From positions 1,302,001 to 1,366,000 of the forward strand of contig CM074695.1 of assembly GCA_037367355.1 (NCBI GenBank): DNA of 64,000 bases, in the 5' to 3' direction. Positions 43,204-56,190 of the stretch are shown one piece after another. The DNA is from Neoscytalidium dimidiatum. Its lineage: Eukaryota; Ascomycota; Dothideomycetes; Botryosphaeriales; Botryosphaeriaceae. The notes under the pieces are model-generated. The model was not told where the DNA came from. It did not search any database and was given only the letters and a program-made list of their open reading frames with translations. The position numbers and the translations under genes were made by a program. Positions within the stretch are counted from its first letter, which is position 1, and every line of letters begins with the position of its first letter.

Positions 43204-46200
43204 CTATTCCCCTTCTAGATAGCTTTTAGCCCGAAAGCTTTTATAAGGTAGTCTTTCTACTATTTTCTTTATTTCCTTAGTCGCGTACGATATCGTTAGC
43301 GCGGACCCTTCGCCGTCGTAATTAGGCTTAACGTATTTAATCTTAGAGGCGCCTTACTAATATTTCCTATAGACGCTATATAAAGCGTAGAGAGTCGAGT
43401 TATATTCTTATAGATTTTTATTCGGCGTATACTTATTATATCTTAGTAGGTCGTACTTTCTATAACGTAATAGCGAGTCCTCTAGATACTAAATATAAGT
43501 TATTTCTATAACGTCTTAACGGGTTATTAACTAGTCTTCTAGTTCGTTATCTAGATAGGGCTCGTAAGAACTTACTTCGCCGCCTTAAAGCGGCTAAAGG
43601 TTAGATAGCTACTAAAGAGGCTAGAGCTAACGCTACTATAGAGGCTACTAATCGGGCTGCTAAGGCTACGGCTACGGCGGCGCGTAAGGCGTAGGCGGCC
43701 GCTCGTCGTTTTCGGGACGCCTAGCGGAAGGAGCGTTAATTACGTCGATTATTACGCTATATAGAGCGTCGGAATACTTCTTTATTTACCCGGGAAATAG
43801 CTACCTTAGAAGAGGAGGAACGATAGAAGCGGGAGGCTACGGCTCGAGAGGGGCGGGAGTCTTAAGATATTCCCGCGAGTTCGGATAATAAGACTAGCTT
43901 ATTACGTTAGTCTACCGGGTCTCTAGGCGGTAGGCGCGCACTTAAGTACGATAGCGTGCCTAAGGAGTCTCTTAATCGTTATCGAGTAGCCTTAACCCTA
44001 TCTATCGGGTTCGCGTCGTAGAAGGATACTCTAGGTTTAGGCGGTTAGAGTTTCGTCGGTAGTATTCCTAGATAAGTTCCTCGTAGTTAAGGTAAGAAAT
44101 TAGTTCCTATAAGAGTTTCTACGGGTTTCCGGCGGAATCTACTCCTTCCTATTTAATAAGGTACTTAAATTAACCGTCGATCTAGTCTCTATCTAGAATT
44201 TTCTCTATATTCTATTCTTTATCTACGTTATTAGGGTATATTTTAAGTTCTAGGTTAAGTTCGGCGTTACTATACGCGGGTTTAAGTAACGAGATATAGA
44301 AAACTAAGTATATTCTTACTTATTCTAGTAATTTAAGTTTAAAGAAAATAGGTAAAAGTTTTTTCTTAATTTAGTAGGGTCCGATTTTCTTATAGTCTAA
44401 TTTATTATTCGATTATATTATTTTAATATTTTTTCTAAGGAGCTAGACTTTATCCCCTTCTTTTAGAGGCGGCGACGCCTAGCGCCGTCTATCGTAGTAT
44501 ATAGCTATTCGGTATATAGTAAATTTAATATCTCGAGCTAGTTTCTAGTATAGCTCGCGTAACTAGTCTACTCTAAGTATAGCTTTTTAGGCGAGTACTT
44601 CGTAGATCTAGGGTTCTCCGAAGGCGGTAGAGTCGAATCCGTAGTTAGCGTAGAAAGGCGTAGTTTATATAGCTTTCGTTAATATACTATTATACGCGTA
44701 TTAGGCTAGTAGTAGGAGTTCGACCTAGTTATTTTACCTATAATTTAGATAGAATCTTAGATACTATTCTAGCGTTTAGTTAGTTCGTTCCGTTTATCTA
44801 TTAGTTTACGGGTATACCGTTATTAATATCTTATATTTAGTTTCTAACTTATAGACTAAGGTTTACTAGAACTTAGCTCTAAATCGTAGGTCTTAGTCCG
44901 TAATTAGTTTCTTAGGTATCCCGTAGTAGGCGAAGATATATCTAAGAAAGAGGTAGGCGTAGCCTTCTACTCCGATTTTTTTATTATAAGGGATAAAGTA
45001 TACCTATTTTATTAAACGGTCGATAATAACTAGAATAGCGTTATATTACGCTTTAGTTATAGGGTCTATTAAATTTAGTAGGTCGATAATAAAATCTATT
45101 ATAATCGATTTCTAGGGTTTAGTTAGTATTATAATAAGCTATAGTTATCCGTATAGTATATATCGTACTACCTTATTTTTTACGTATTCGTTATATTCCT
45201 AGATGACTTTCTCTACTACTTTCTTTATTCGGAGAAAGTAGAAGTATCTTATAAGCCGTTCTAAGGTTCTTATTATTCCTAGGTATTCGTAAACTACGGA
45301 CTCGTAGTATTTCTTTATTAGCCGTTTACGTAAAGGTATAGATACGTAGATTTTTCCGTAGAATAGTATATTACCTCTATAGTCTTAGACTAGGTCGGGG
45401 TCGTTATATTTAGAAATATCTATTCGTTAAAGTAGTTCTTAGGATAGCGGATTATTATTATATTTTCCTTAGATAATTTATTTCTAAATAGCGGTATTAT
45501 CTTCTTTCTCGTCTACTATCTCTTTCGTAGTTTCTCTAAGTATTAGTATAGGTTCCTTATTCTACGGTTTCTCTTCGTCCTTTAGCTCCTACTCTAGTAT
45601 TAGGTTTCGTAGAGGTTCGTCGTCGTTAATAGGGCTTCCTAGCCTTATAATAGGTGCTAGTATTCGTTCTTTCTAGGGTACGTCGGATTCTTTAATAATT
45701 TGGGGGCGGTTAGAGCCTAACGTACCGTCGTTATTTTATCGTAGTACTACTAGTAATAGTTCTAGCTTTCCTTCTACGTAGTCGGCTCTACGGCTAAGTA
45801 CGTCGGCCTTATCGTTTTTACTTTCCTTACGGTAGTAGATCTTAAAGTAGAAGAGGGCGAGTTATTCTATCTATTATACTTATCTTCTATTTAATACCTT
45901 AGTAGTTATAAAGTATCCTAGGTTTTTATAATCCGAGTATACCGTAATTTCGTAGTTAGCTCTCTTAAGATAGTATCGCTATTCTTTAAACGCTATAACG
46001 ATCGTAAGTAGTTCTTTATCGTATATCTCGTAATTAAGCTCTACGGGTGATATTTTACGAGAGTAATACGCGATAGGGTATAATCTTTCCTCGTTATCTA
46101 GCTAGCTAAGGGTAGCGCTAATAGTATAGTCGGATACGTTAGTTTTAAGGTAGAGTAGCCTATTAGGGTCGAATATAAAGAGTACCGGTACTTCTACGAA

Positions 46201-49150
46201 GGCCCTTTTAAGTTAATTAAACGCCTCTTATTAGAGTACTTCTTAGATAAAAGGGGTATTTTTTTAGGTAAGTCGGATTAAGGGTTCGGCTACGTATAAG
46301 TATCGTTTAATAAATCGTCGGTAGAAGTTAGTAAACTCTAAAAAAGCTTATACTTCTTTAACGTTTCTTAATTCTAGCTACTTTAGAATATCTTCTATCT
46401 TTTTTAGGTCTATAACTACTTTTCCTAGTTCGATAATAAAGCCTAGGAATTCTACTCTTTAGATATAGAAGGTATATTTTTCTAGTTTAACGGAGAGGTT
46501 ATATTCGAGTAGTTTCTAGAGGACTTTAGATATATATTCCTTATATTCTTTAAGGGTTTCTAAGTATATTAGAATATCGTCGAGGTAGGCTATATAGAAT
46601 CGGTCTAGATATTCTCGTAGAACGTAGTTAATAAGGGCTTAGAATATAGCGGGAGCGTTAGTAAGTTTAAAAGGTATTACTAAGTACTCGTATAAATCGT
46701 ATCGAGTTCTAAATACGGTTTTCTATTTATATTCTTTTTTAATTTGGATAAGGTAGTACCTATCCCGTAGGTCTAACTTAATAAAGAATCGTACCCCGGA
46801 GAGGTAATCCCTTAGTTTATCGATATAGGGTAGAGGATAGCGGTCTTTAATAGTAATATCGTTTAGGAATCTATAATCTATATAGAGGCGTAACTTGCCT
46901 TCGGGCTTTAGTACGAAGAGAACGGGGAATCCTACTAAGAATTAAGAGGGTCGGATATATTCCTTCTTTAGTAGTAAGTCTAAGTATTTCCTTATTACTT
47001 ATAACTCCTTTTCTAATATTAGATATAGGGGTCTAAATCGGGGTTTAGTACTTAGTTTTAAGTTAATCTCGTAGTTCTATAGTCTATATTCCGATAGTAC
47101 GTCTTCGATCTTTTCTCTAAAAATTTCCTTAAACCGGTAGTATTTCTTAGGAACGCTATTAAGATACTATTTATATATCCTAGTAGGGTTATCTCCTTCT
47201 ACGGATATCGGGTAGTCTAGTTTTTCTCGTCTAGTAGTACTAATCTATCGGGTTCTTTCTTTATTTATAGTAGTAGGGCGATACTATATTATTCTAATTA
47301 CTTACCTCTTCTTTCGGGTTCTTTCTAGCGTAGCTTTCGAAATTAAGCTTACGTAGGTAATCGGTTCGGCTATAGTACGTAGTTTCTATTCTAGTTCCTA
47401 GTTTCGTTCTCTAGACTTAAGGGTAATTCCTCTATTATTCTAATCGTATTATATTTTCTATTTCTTCTACTAAGGAATACCGAGAATAATATTATACTTA
47501 GAAATCTTAATAACGTCTAGGTAGATACGTTCTCTATAGTTTTTATATTTAAGGGTTAGTTTCGGGGTTTCGATAATTACCTTTCTATCTCTAAAGGAGC
47601 TAGAAGATCTATTAACGGTTCTTAGCTAATATAGTTAGTCCTTTTCTCTAGATTTTAGGTTAGCTTTTTCTACGAATCGGTTTAAGACGTAGTTTCCTTA
47701 TAATACGAAGTCGATAAGAGTAAGCGCTCGGCGTCTATTAATTCTTATTATAATAATCTAGTAGTTCCCGTATTCTACGGACTCCCCCTCGCTTTCTAGT
47801 AGGTATCCTATAGTTTTTCCGGTTAATACTACTATAGTCCTATAGAGTAGAAGGCTCGCCTACTATAGTTCTAGTTTAGTAGGCGTTTCTAGTTTTTTAG
47901 ATAGTACCCGCTAATATTCTTAGCCTTCTAATAAATAGGGTAGGCCTCGATACTATAAGTAGACTAGTAGAGAATATTATAATCGGGGGCCTTAGGCCGT
48001 CCTTTAGTAGCTAAGGTAGTTTTCTTATTATTAGTTCGCTAGTTACTAGTTCGTTTATCTAGATAGTTTCTACTAATATATTCGTACTTTCTATAGTAGA
48101 AGTAAAGACTCTTTTCGCGTCGCCGCTATTTTTTCTCTAGTACTAGCCGCGGGTTCCGTCGTTAGTTAGTATCTAAGTCTATAAGATCCCCTAAAAGTAG
48201 GTTATTTCGGAGTTACGAGATATTAGCCGAGTATCGGGTTTAGCCTATTTCTTATCTAAAATTAAATAGTTATTAGTCAACTTAGATAGCTATATTAATA
48301 GTCTCGCTAAGGTTCTTAGATAATCTAGTATAGGCGAATTCGGCCTTTATATTATACTTTAAGCCCTTATAGAAGATATATTTAAGGAATTAGTCGTTCT
48401 AATTAAGATAAGAGGTAAGTATACGGAATTCTATAATATATTCCGAGACTAATCGAGTTTATCGGAGATCTTAGATTCGAAGAATAGCTTTCTACTTCTC
48501 GTTCTTACTACTAAAGGCTTATCTAATTACGTCGGCGAAGCGATTATAGTTAGCGAATAGGCTACTAGTTTCCGTACGTAGGATAGCCGAGCGGAAGTCC
48601 TTTCGATAGGATTCGAACTACCGTACTACGTTACCTTAGAGATAAATTTCTATAAAGCGGACCCTTTCCTCGTCGTTCTTAAATAATACTTTATAAAATT
48701 CGAAGTAATTCTCTAGTTAGGCTAGAAAGTCGTTAAGCTTACGCCGATTTCTATTATAGATATCGGGGGTCTTAATCTTTAGTTTAGTATTATAGGGAGT
48801 CGATTCTAATATCGCGGGGGTAGCTAGGATAGAAGGCCGTATAGTACGGTTAATAGTAAAGGCTTATCCTCGAATAAAGTACTCTAGAAGGACTTAGCCG
48901 TAGTTATTACTAGCGTTCTCTAGTACTCTAGATCCGTTAATTACTCGGCTTAAAGAGGCTATACCCGAGGAATAGACTTCCGAAATAAGTAGTCTTATAT
49001 TAAGGGCTAGGTTTCTAGAAATTAAGGAACGGATTAACTAAAGTTAATCCTTCTCTGTCGGAAGATTATTTCTAATTTTAGTCTAGGATATTATAGTTAG
49101 TAGTTTTTAGAGTAGAGTTACCTTCGGTACCTATAAAAAAATAGTTAAAA
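43204..49150 (-). pseudogene. Decayed gag-pol of LTR element 1
   Basis: On the minus strand, from right to left, I can read a gag-like region with a CCHC knuckle at 48063-48104, then protease-like sequence, then reverse transcriptase with its catalytic YLDDIL at about 46570-46587 followed by LIYSETL, then RNase H and integrase-like sequence toward 44 kb. Stops are nearly all TAG, where Trp or Gln would be expected. All four zinc ligands of the knuckle have become Tyr. The Asp-Asp catalytic pair of the RT persists because its codons contain no CA or TG. Gene order RT-RNase H-integrase marks the Ty3/gypsy group. Confidence 0.85.
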
Positions 49151-49534
49151 TATTACGCCGGGACTCTTTCTAGAAGAGTCGAGGCGCGTTATTAGGTAGC
49201 TTAGGCTTTCTAGGGGCCGATATAATAGTAGGTAGAGGAGGTTCGTATAATAGTAGGGTAGGAATTAATTAATAAGTTAATTACGAGGGTTCTATCTACT
49301 ATAAACGAGTATACTCTATATACTATAGAAGATAGTAGATATAACTACTAGCCGTAACCGCGGTAGTTCTAGTAGTTAAATTAAGTAGTTAGACCTTAGT
49401 ATTATAACCGCGGTATTATTACTAAGTTATCGGGATAGCTACGAACGTCTTATATCTTAGCTATATTATATTAGTAGGTCTAATTTCCTCTAGCTTAGTA
49501 CTTTCTCTCCTTTCCTTCTTACTACGCCGTAATA
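49151..49534 (-). repeat. 5' LTR of LTR element 1 (384 bp)
   Basis: Exactly the same length and ends as 42820-43203. Confidence 0.92.
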
Positions 49535-49539
49535 TATAG
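49535..49539. repeat. 5-bp target duplication (TATAG), right side of LTR element 1
   Basis: Matches 42815-42819. Confidence 0.92.
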
Positions 49540-49609
49540 TATTAAGCTTTAGCGTATCTATTTTAGGCTAGTACGGCTATAAGTAGTCTAGTATTTACTA
49601 AATTAGGCT

Positions 49610-49614
49610 TAGCG
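49610..49614. repeat. 5-bp target duplication (TAGCG), left side of LTR element 2
   Basis: TAGCG here and at 57750-57754 flank LTR element 2. Between the two retrotransposons only about 70 bp of hAT sequence (49540-49609) remains. Confidence 0.92.
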
Positions 49615-50354
49615 TATTACGAACCCCGGAACACACGGGCTTTATAGCTATAAGGGCCGCAAGCCCGTACGAGGAAAAGAGCCGTAAGGCCTAAGAACCC
49701 TATATATAATAGAGCCGCACTCCCTAAACCCGCACGGGAAGACTAGGAATACGAGACGACGGCGCGTACGGGGACACTAGTAGGCAACAACGACCACCCG
49801 TACGGAAAGGACGCCCACGGGCGCGACAACTAGGAAGAAGGCACGGACTAACGTAGAGCCCGTAGGGGACGAAGAGCCGTACGGGAGAGAAGTAGGAAAG
49901 CCGATAAGGATAAATACTACGGGATAAGAGTATAGCGGTAATATCGTCCGCTAGCACTAGTAGAAGTCGGATTCTAGAAAAGAGGCGTTAGATACCCGGG
50001 TTACGTAGGACCTATTAGGCCTATCTAGGGATTAGAAGCCTTAGTACTAATCTAATTCTTAGATTAATCTAATACTACGACTAATCTAATAGTTATCCTA
50101 ATCCCTAGATTATTATAGCTTTCCTATAGTATATAGATACGCTCGTTAGATAGTATCTTAACCCTCGTAGTTAACTTAAAGTTCTAATTTAATACTATAT
50201 TAACTTAGAGGTAATAAGGCCTATCGAACTTCTATATTACGTAACTTCTTATTCTATTATTGCTCCCCTTTCCTCGTCTTTAAGGTAAACCCTTCGATAA
50301 ATCCGAACCTACTAGGTAACTCCGAAGCCTAGTAGTAGAGGCCCCGTCGTTATA
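49615..50354 (+). repeat. 5' LTR of LTR element 2 (740 bp)
   Basis: It starts TATTACGAACCCCGG and ends GTCGTTATA. It is colinear with 57016-57749 except in a patch around 49745-49815, where the two LTRs differ in sequence and length. Confidence 0.92.
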
Positions 50355-53300
50355 CTTTAACTACTATCCTTATAGGAAAGGAAGCGATTCAATTAGAAAA
50401 TAGGAAGTATTCCCTTACCCCGAGAAGTACTAATAGTATTAGCTGTTATAGCGGACGCACCTAGTAGTAAGCACGCATAAGAGGCGTAGAATACCCCGGA
50501 CTCGTAGTAACCGCCGCAATATAGTACGGTAGTAAGAAACTAACACCCTAATATACCGACTAACGAGGAGCTGCTTAACATAATCCTAGAACTTTGAAAC
50601 GAAAACGTAATCCTACGTATCTAAACTGCACTAGCCTCTCTCTACCGCTACTAAGGTTAAGGTCCCGAAGCCAGACCTATACTACGGAGACCGAAAGAAG
50701 ATCTAAGCCTTTATTACGTAGCTAAATAACTACATATACTTTATATACGGCAACTTCGCCGGCCCCGCCGAATAAGTCCTATACGCTAGTACCTACCTTA
50801 GAGGATCGGCGGAATAATAGTTCCGACCTTTTAAGCGGGAGTACTAGGAGAAACCCGTATATCTATAGTCCGAAGCAACCTCGATAATCTTTAGCGACTA
50901 CCGAAACTTTACGAAGTAGCTTAAGGTAGCCTTTAGCGGCGTTAACGAGAACCGTCTAGCTACTAGGACCCTTATAAGTCTAAAATAGAAAGGAACGGTA
51001 TAGGACTATATAGCTAAATTCTAAGACGTAGTATACCTCGTAGATAGACACTCCGACCTTACGCTACGCACCTTCTACTACTAAGGGCTAAGGGACGAAA
51101 TTAAAGAAGCTATAACGTACTACGAGGAACTAGAAACCCTTAACGATATAATTAAGCTAGCCCTACTTATAGACAAGCGTCGTATAGAGAGATAGTTCGA
51201 TAAGAAAGGGTATAACGCTAATACCTCGAGGCAAGCTAGGCCTCGCTATACCTAGAAAGGAGGGGACGCTATAGAAATAGATAATATAGTCCGTCGGGAT
51301 AAAAGTAAGAAAAAGTAGAACGGCAATAATAGGGGTAAGAAAAGGGAATAGAGTAAGAAAGAAAAAGAGCTCTATAAGAAAGGACTATATATCCGATATA
51401 GAGATAAATAGAGCGCAGGGTATAAATACTCGAAGAAAGAGTTACGGGAAGTAGCGGTAGCCATCTAGGGATAGGAGGCGCTACGGGAAATCGCCGCTAT
51501 AAGGATAGTAGACTATATAGCCCTAAGCTAGATAGCGTACTACGACGACGATTATACTATCTACTAGAGCAATAAGGACGCTACGGGATAGTATCCTAGT
51601 AAGCCACGACGACTTAATATAATACTCCGAAAATCAGAAGAGGCCATAGAGGAAGATATCGAAAAACACTTCCCGGCCGACGAAGACCTCGTAAATAGCG
51701 AAACCGGAGAACTATACGATAGCACACCGGAATCTAGCGAGGTAGGCACTATCGAATAATAGTAGGACCAGGCTATACTTAACCGGATCGCAGAACACCT
51801 AAACCGGTACGGAGATATAAGAAATATCGAATCCGGTTACACTCCTACGATCTATTAGACCCCCGGATCGAAAATAGATCTACTACCGCAATAGTACTAG
51901 ATAAAGAACGGAAAACTTAGCTTACGGTTTTTCGAGAACGACGTATAGCACCCCTAGAAGGAATCGCCATTAAAAACGGCCGATAAGATAGTATCCTAGC
52001 TTAAAGGAGAGGCCTAGGGAATATAGTAGTAATAAGACCTCGCGTCTCTACGCGATATAGCCTATACCCTCTACCGTTACGGCATAGCTACGCGGAACTA
52101 CGGCACCCTACAATAGGTACCCGATAAAAAATACGGCAAACCAACCTTCTAGTACTAGGTACGTAACGGATAAATCTACTAGAGGCGTAAGATTAAGCAA
52201 GGGCGATAGACTCGATAAAAGAATACCCCGACCCTAGTCGAAGAATAGGACGAGTATATACGCTACGAGATATTAAAAAACTAGATGGCTCCCCTAGCTA
52301 GAGACCCTAGGAGGGACTAATACGAAGGTCCCTTAACTAGGTTATATACTTAATATCGAACGGAATATCTCGTAAGTAGGAAGAACTTAAAACACTACTA
52401 GAAGTACTAGTTACTATCGAAGAAACTACTACGTTAGTAATAATCGATAGTAGAGCGTAAGAAAATTTCGTAGATCCTAAATTCCTTAGGAAGAACGACT
52501 TACTATTCTAACCTAAGAAACGGCCCTACGAACTTAGCACGTTCGACGAATTATCGATAGAATACGGCAAGGGTTAGGTAAGAATCGAGACCGGTTAGGT
52601 ACGAATAACCCTCGGAGATTATAAAGAACGAATTAACCTAGACGTAATAATAAGCCCGAACTACGATATCGTCCTCGGGATACCCTAGTTAAAAACCTAC
52701 GACCCGTATATTAGCTAGAGTATAGGAACTATAACGTTCCCTAGAGACAACTATAAGCGATACCTCGCGAACCTCGAAGTAAAAGAGCCAGAGCCAAAGA
52801 GCCCGAGCTAAGAGCTAGAGCTAGAGGGCTAGAGCTAAGAGCTAGAGCTAAGGAGCTAGAGCCGAGAGCTAGAGACGGAGAGCTAGAGCTAAAAGAGCTA
52901 CGAGCTAGGGCCGTCTAGAGAGCACCCGGTAGAGGCTAAGAGGATATCTCTTAATACCCTACTACGTATAAAAAAACGAGGAGAGTAAGCTTATATCGTC
53001 TATATTAAGCCTAGCTTAGAATAAGAACGCCGAATTATAGTATAGATTAGAAAACGGTCTCCGGAAGTCGATACTCCCTAGCCACTTAGAGGAGACTATC
53101 CGAAGAGGATCTACGAGAGGTATAGCCCGCTAGGCAGAACCCTTAACTAGATACGCGTAACGGAAAATACTACGGGACTAGAGAAAGTACCCCCGGAATT
53201 CTAGAAATACGCCGAATTATTTTAAGAAAGAGATAAAGAATTATTACCTAAGTATAAGCTATAGGACTATAAAATACTCCTATTACTAGGAACGCAGCCC

Positions 53301-56190
53301 GCGTTTAAGCCTATCTACTCCCTTTCTAAGAACGAGGCCGAGGTACTAAGGGAGTATCTTAAAACGAACCTAGAAAGAGAATATATCCAACCCTCTACGT
53401 TACGGCGGATCTTATCTCTATTATTACCTAAGAAAAATAGCAAGCTCCGTCTCTATATCGACTATAGACAATTAAACGATATTACGGTAAAAAACCGATA
53501 TCCGTTACTACGCATCGATAAATTATAGGATAGACTAAGAAAAGCTAAATACTTTACTAAGCTAGACCTTAGAGAAGGTTATTACCTCGTCCGGATAAAA
53601 GAAGGTAAAGAATAGAAGACGGCTTTCCGAATAAGATTCGGATATTACGAGTATACGGTAATGCTATTCGGACTTACTAATATACCGGCTACGTTCTAGA
53701 GCCTAGTTAACGATATACTACGACCGTATTTAGACGTATTCGTACTAGCCTACCTAGACGATATCCTAATATACTCGGAAACGCTCGAAGAATATACCGA
53801 GCACGTATATAAAGTCCTACAGGCACTAGAGGAACGGAACCTCCGGATAGCCCCTAATAAGAGCGAATAGTATATATAGAAGACTAAGTACCTCGGGTTT
53901 ATTATTATCCTAGGATATATTAGTATAGACGAGAAGAAACTAGACGCGATAAGAGAATAGCCTACGCCGAAAACCGTTAAAGAAGTATAATCCTTCCTTA
54001 GCTTTACTAACTTTTACCGGAAGTTTATTCTAAACTATACGAAGGTATTAGCTCCGCTTATAGATTTAACTAAAAAAGAATATAGATTTATATAGGGAGA
54101 AAGATAGTAGAATACTTTCGACTTATTAAAACGAATATTTATAGAAGTACCGGTCTTAGGACTATTCTACCCTAACCTACCTATAACGGTAGAAACCGAC
54201 GTATCGGACTACGCTATCGGAGTAGTTTTAAGCCAGCTAGACGAGTAAGGTAGACTATATCCTATCGCGTATTATTTCTAAAAGATAATAGATCTAGAAA
54301 GGAACTACGACGTCTACGATAAAGAACTTCTAGCCATCGTTACGGCCTTTAAAGAATAGAGATACTACCTCGAAGGAGCTAAGCACTAGATTATAGTCTA
54401 CTACGACTATAAGAACCTCTTATACTTTACTACTACGAAAGAATTAAACTAAAGACAGGTTAGGTAGGCTAAAGAACTAGCGTTCTACGATATAAAGATT
54501 ACCTACCGAAAGGGATTAGAAAACGCCCGCGTAGACGCGCTAAGTAGAAGAACCGACTATATAGAAGGGAAGCTAGAACCATAACCGGTAATACTAGTAG
54601 AGTAGAGAGACGGGTCTTTTATACCCGATAAACGCTAGATCTCCGCTATATATAGAAGAAAGAAGAAACCCGATAGGTCGCTTACCCCGGCCAGGCTAGT
54701 AGCCTTAGCGATACGCCTAGAAAGCTACGAATAGGATCGTAAAATCTAAGAAGCCTACGCGGAAGACGCTACGGTATAAGAAATTAGAAATCTAGAAAAT
54801 AACCCCCGAGTAACTAAAGACGTAGATAGAATAATCCTATTTTTAGGATTAATCTACGTTCCGGTAAAACTACGGGAGGAACTCGTAAAGGATATACACG
54901 AGGCCCTAGCGTATGGTTATTAAGAAACCGAGAAGACGATCGAGAGGATTACGAGAAATTACTACTTCCTAGGGCTTAGAAGGACAGTCTAGCGGATAGT
55001 TACGTAATACGACCTTTATATTCGAAGTAAAGCGGCGAGACACGTACCCTACGGACTACTCTAGCTACTACCGGCACCTAAGCGCCCTTAGTAATCTATC
55101 TTACTAGACTTTATTATAGACCTACCTAAGTTAGAAGAACTACTTACTAGAGTTAAGTACGATTTAGTACTAGTTATCGTAGATAGAATAACGAAATACG
55201 CGTATTACCTACTATATCTAAAGAAGGCGAACGCAGAAGACCTTATATATACGTTCCTAAGAACTATCCTCGGCAACTACGGATTACTAGAAGAACTCGT
55301 ATCGAATAGGGATAGACTATTTATATTACGATTCTAGTAGACTCTTACTAAACAACTCGGAGCGAAATATAAACTCTCGACTACGGTATATTCGTAAATA
55401 GACGGATAGATAGAACGGACTAATTAGACGCTAGAGTAATACCTACGCTATTACCTTAACTACGCATAGGATAACTAGGTAGAATTACTACCCCTAGCCT
55501 AGTTCGCGTATAATAGCTCTAAGGCATTAGTAATATAAGAATCGCCGTTCTACGCTAATTACGGTTACGAGCTATCGGCCTATAAAGAACCGATACCGAG
55601 TAAATTACTAGCCTAAAAGGGAATCCTTAAAGCCGACTAGCTAAAGGCACTCTACGAATAGTTATATCTAGACCTAGAATTTATAGCCCTACGAATAGAT
55701 AAATACTACGATAAGCGGTACTAGGAGGCACCGTAGCTAAAGAAGGGGGACAAAGTCTACCTCCTTAGAAAAAATATTAGAATAAGGCGGCTAAACAATA
55801 AGCTAGATTTTAAGAAAATAAGACCATTTAAAATCGAAGAAAAAATCGGGAAGGTTAATTTCCGCCTTAAACTACTAGAAATAATGCGGATATACCTCGT
55901 TTTTTACGTATCCCTCCTAGAACTAGTACCAAAGAACGCTAAAACTATAACCTAAACGGAAGAAATACTCCTAGAAAATCCGGACGCCGACGAAAACCGA
56001 GATTAGGAAGTAGAAAAAGTCCTCGATAGCGGCTATATTAACGGTTAATTCCGATATCTCCTTAAATAGAAGGGAGAATAGGACGATACCTAGGAACCGC
56101 TAGAAAACTACGACGGATATAGATAACTTATTAATAAGTTCTATCGTCGAAACCCGGATCGACTAATACCGCCGACTCGTCAAACATAAA
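50355..56190 (+). pseudogene. Decayed gag-pol of LTR element 2, with chromodomain
   Basis: In order on plus: gag (about 50580-51480) with a zinc-finger-like motif at 51388-51429 whose Cys/His have become Tyr; an aspartic protease site near 52440, with DSGA now DSRA-like; RT with YLDDIL at 53751-53768; RNase H around 54190-54560; integrase with an HH-CC-like start near 54890 and core to about 55700. At about 55990-56160 comes a chromodomain-like end (VEKVLDSGYINGQFRYLLK, then DDT-stop-EP where Trp is expected). The chromodomain assigns it to the chromoviruses, which use it to target chromatin. Stops are mainly TAG. Confidence 0.88.

Larger units (their letters stand above)
42820..49534 (-). 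mobile_element. LTR retrotransposon 1, Ty3/gypsy, minus orientation (6715 bp)
   Basis: It is bounded by two 384-bp LTRs and a TATAG duplication. It sits inside the hAT element in opposite orientation to the hAT transposase. A purine-rich tract adjoins the left (3') LTR just after 43203 on the minus strand, as expected. Gag, RT, RNase H and integrase remnants are recognisable but full of TAG stops. No full-length frame survives, so it is non-autonomous. Confidence 0.92.

Noticed and set aside
43600..43760. Ala/Arg-rich repeat-like stretch as a separate gene
   Set aside because: It lies inside LTR element 1 near its 3' end and shares the RIP mutation pattern; part of the decayed element.
49724..49957. 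77-codon minus frame in the left LTR of element 2
   Set aside because: It lies inside LTR sequence and is not matched by an open frame in the other LTR; chance opening in CG-rich sequence.
51564..51749. 61-codon minus frame inside element 2
   Set aside because: Opposite decayed gag sequence, no coherent extension beyond its ends, unlike the antisense frame at 56190-56908.
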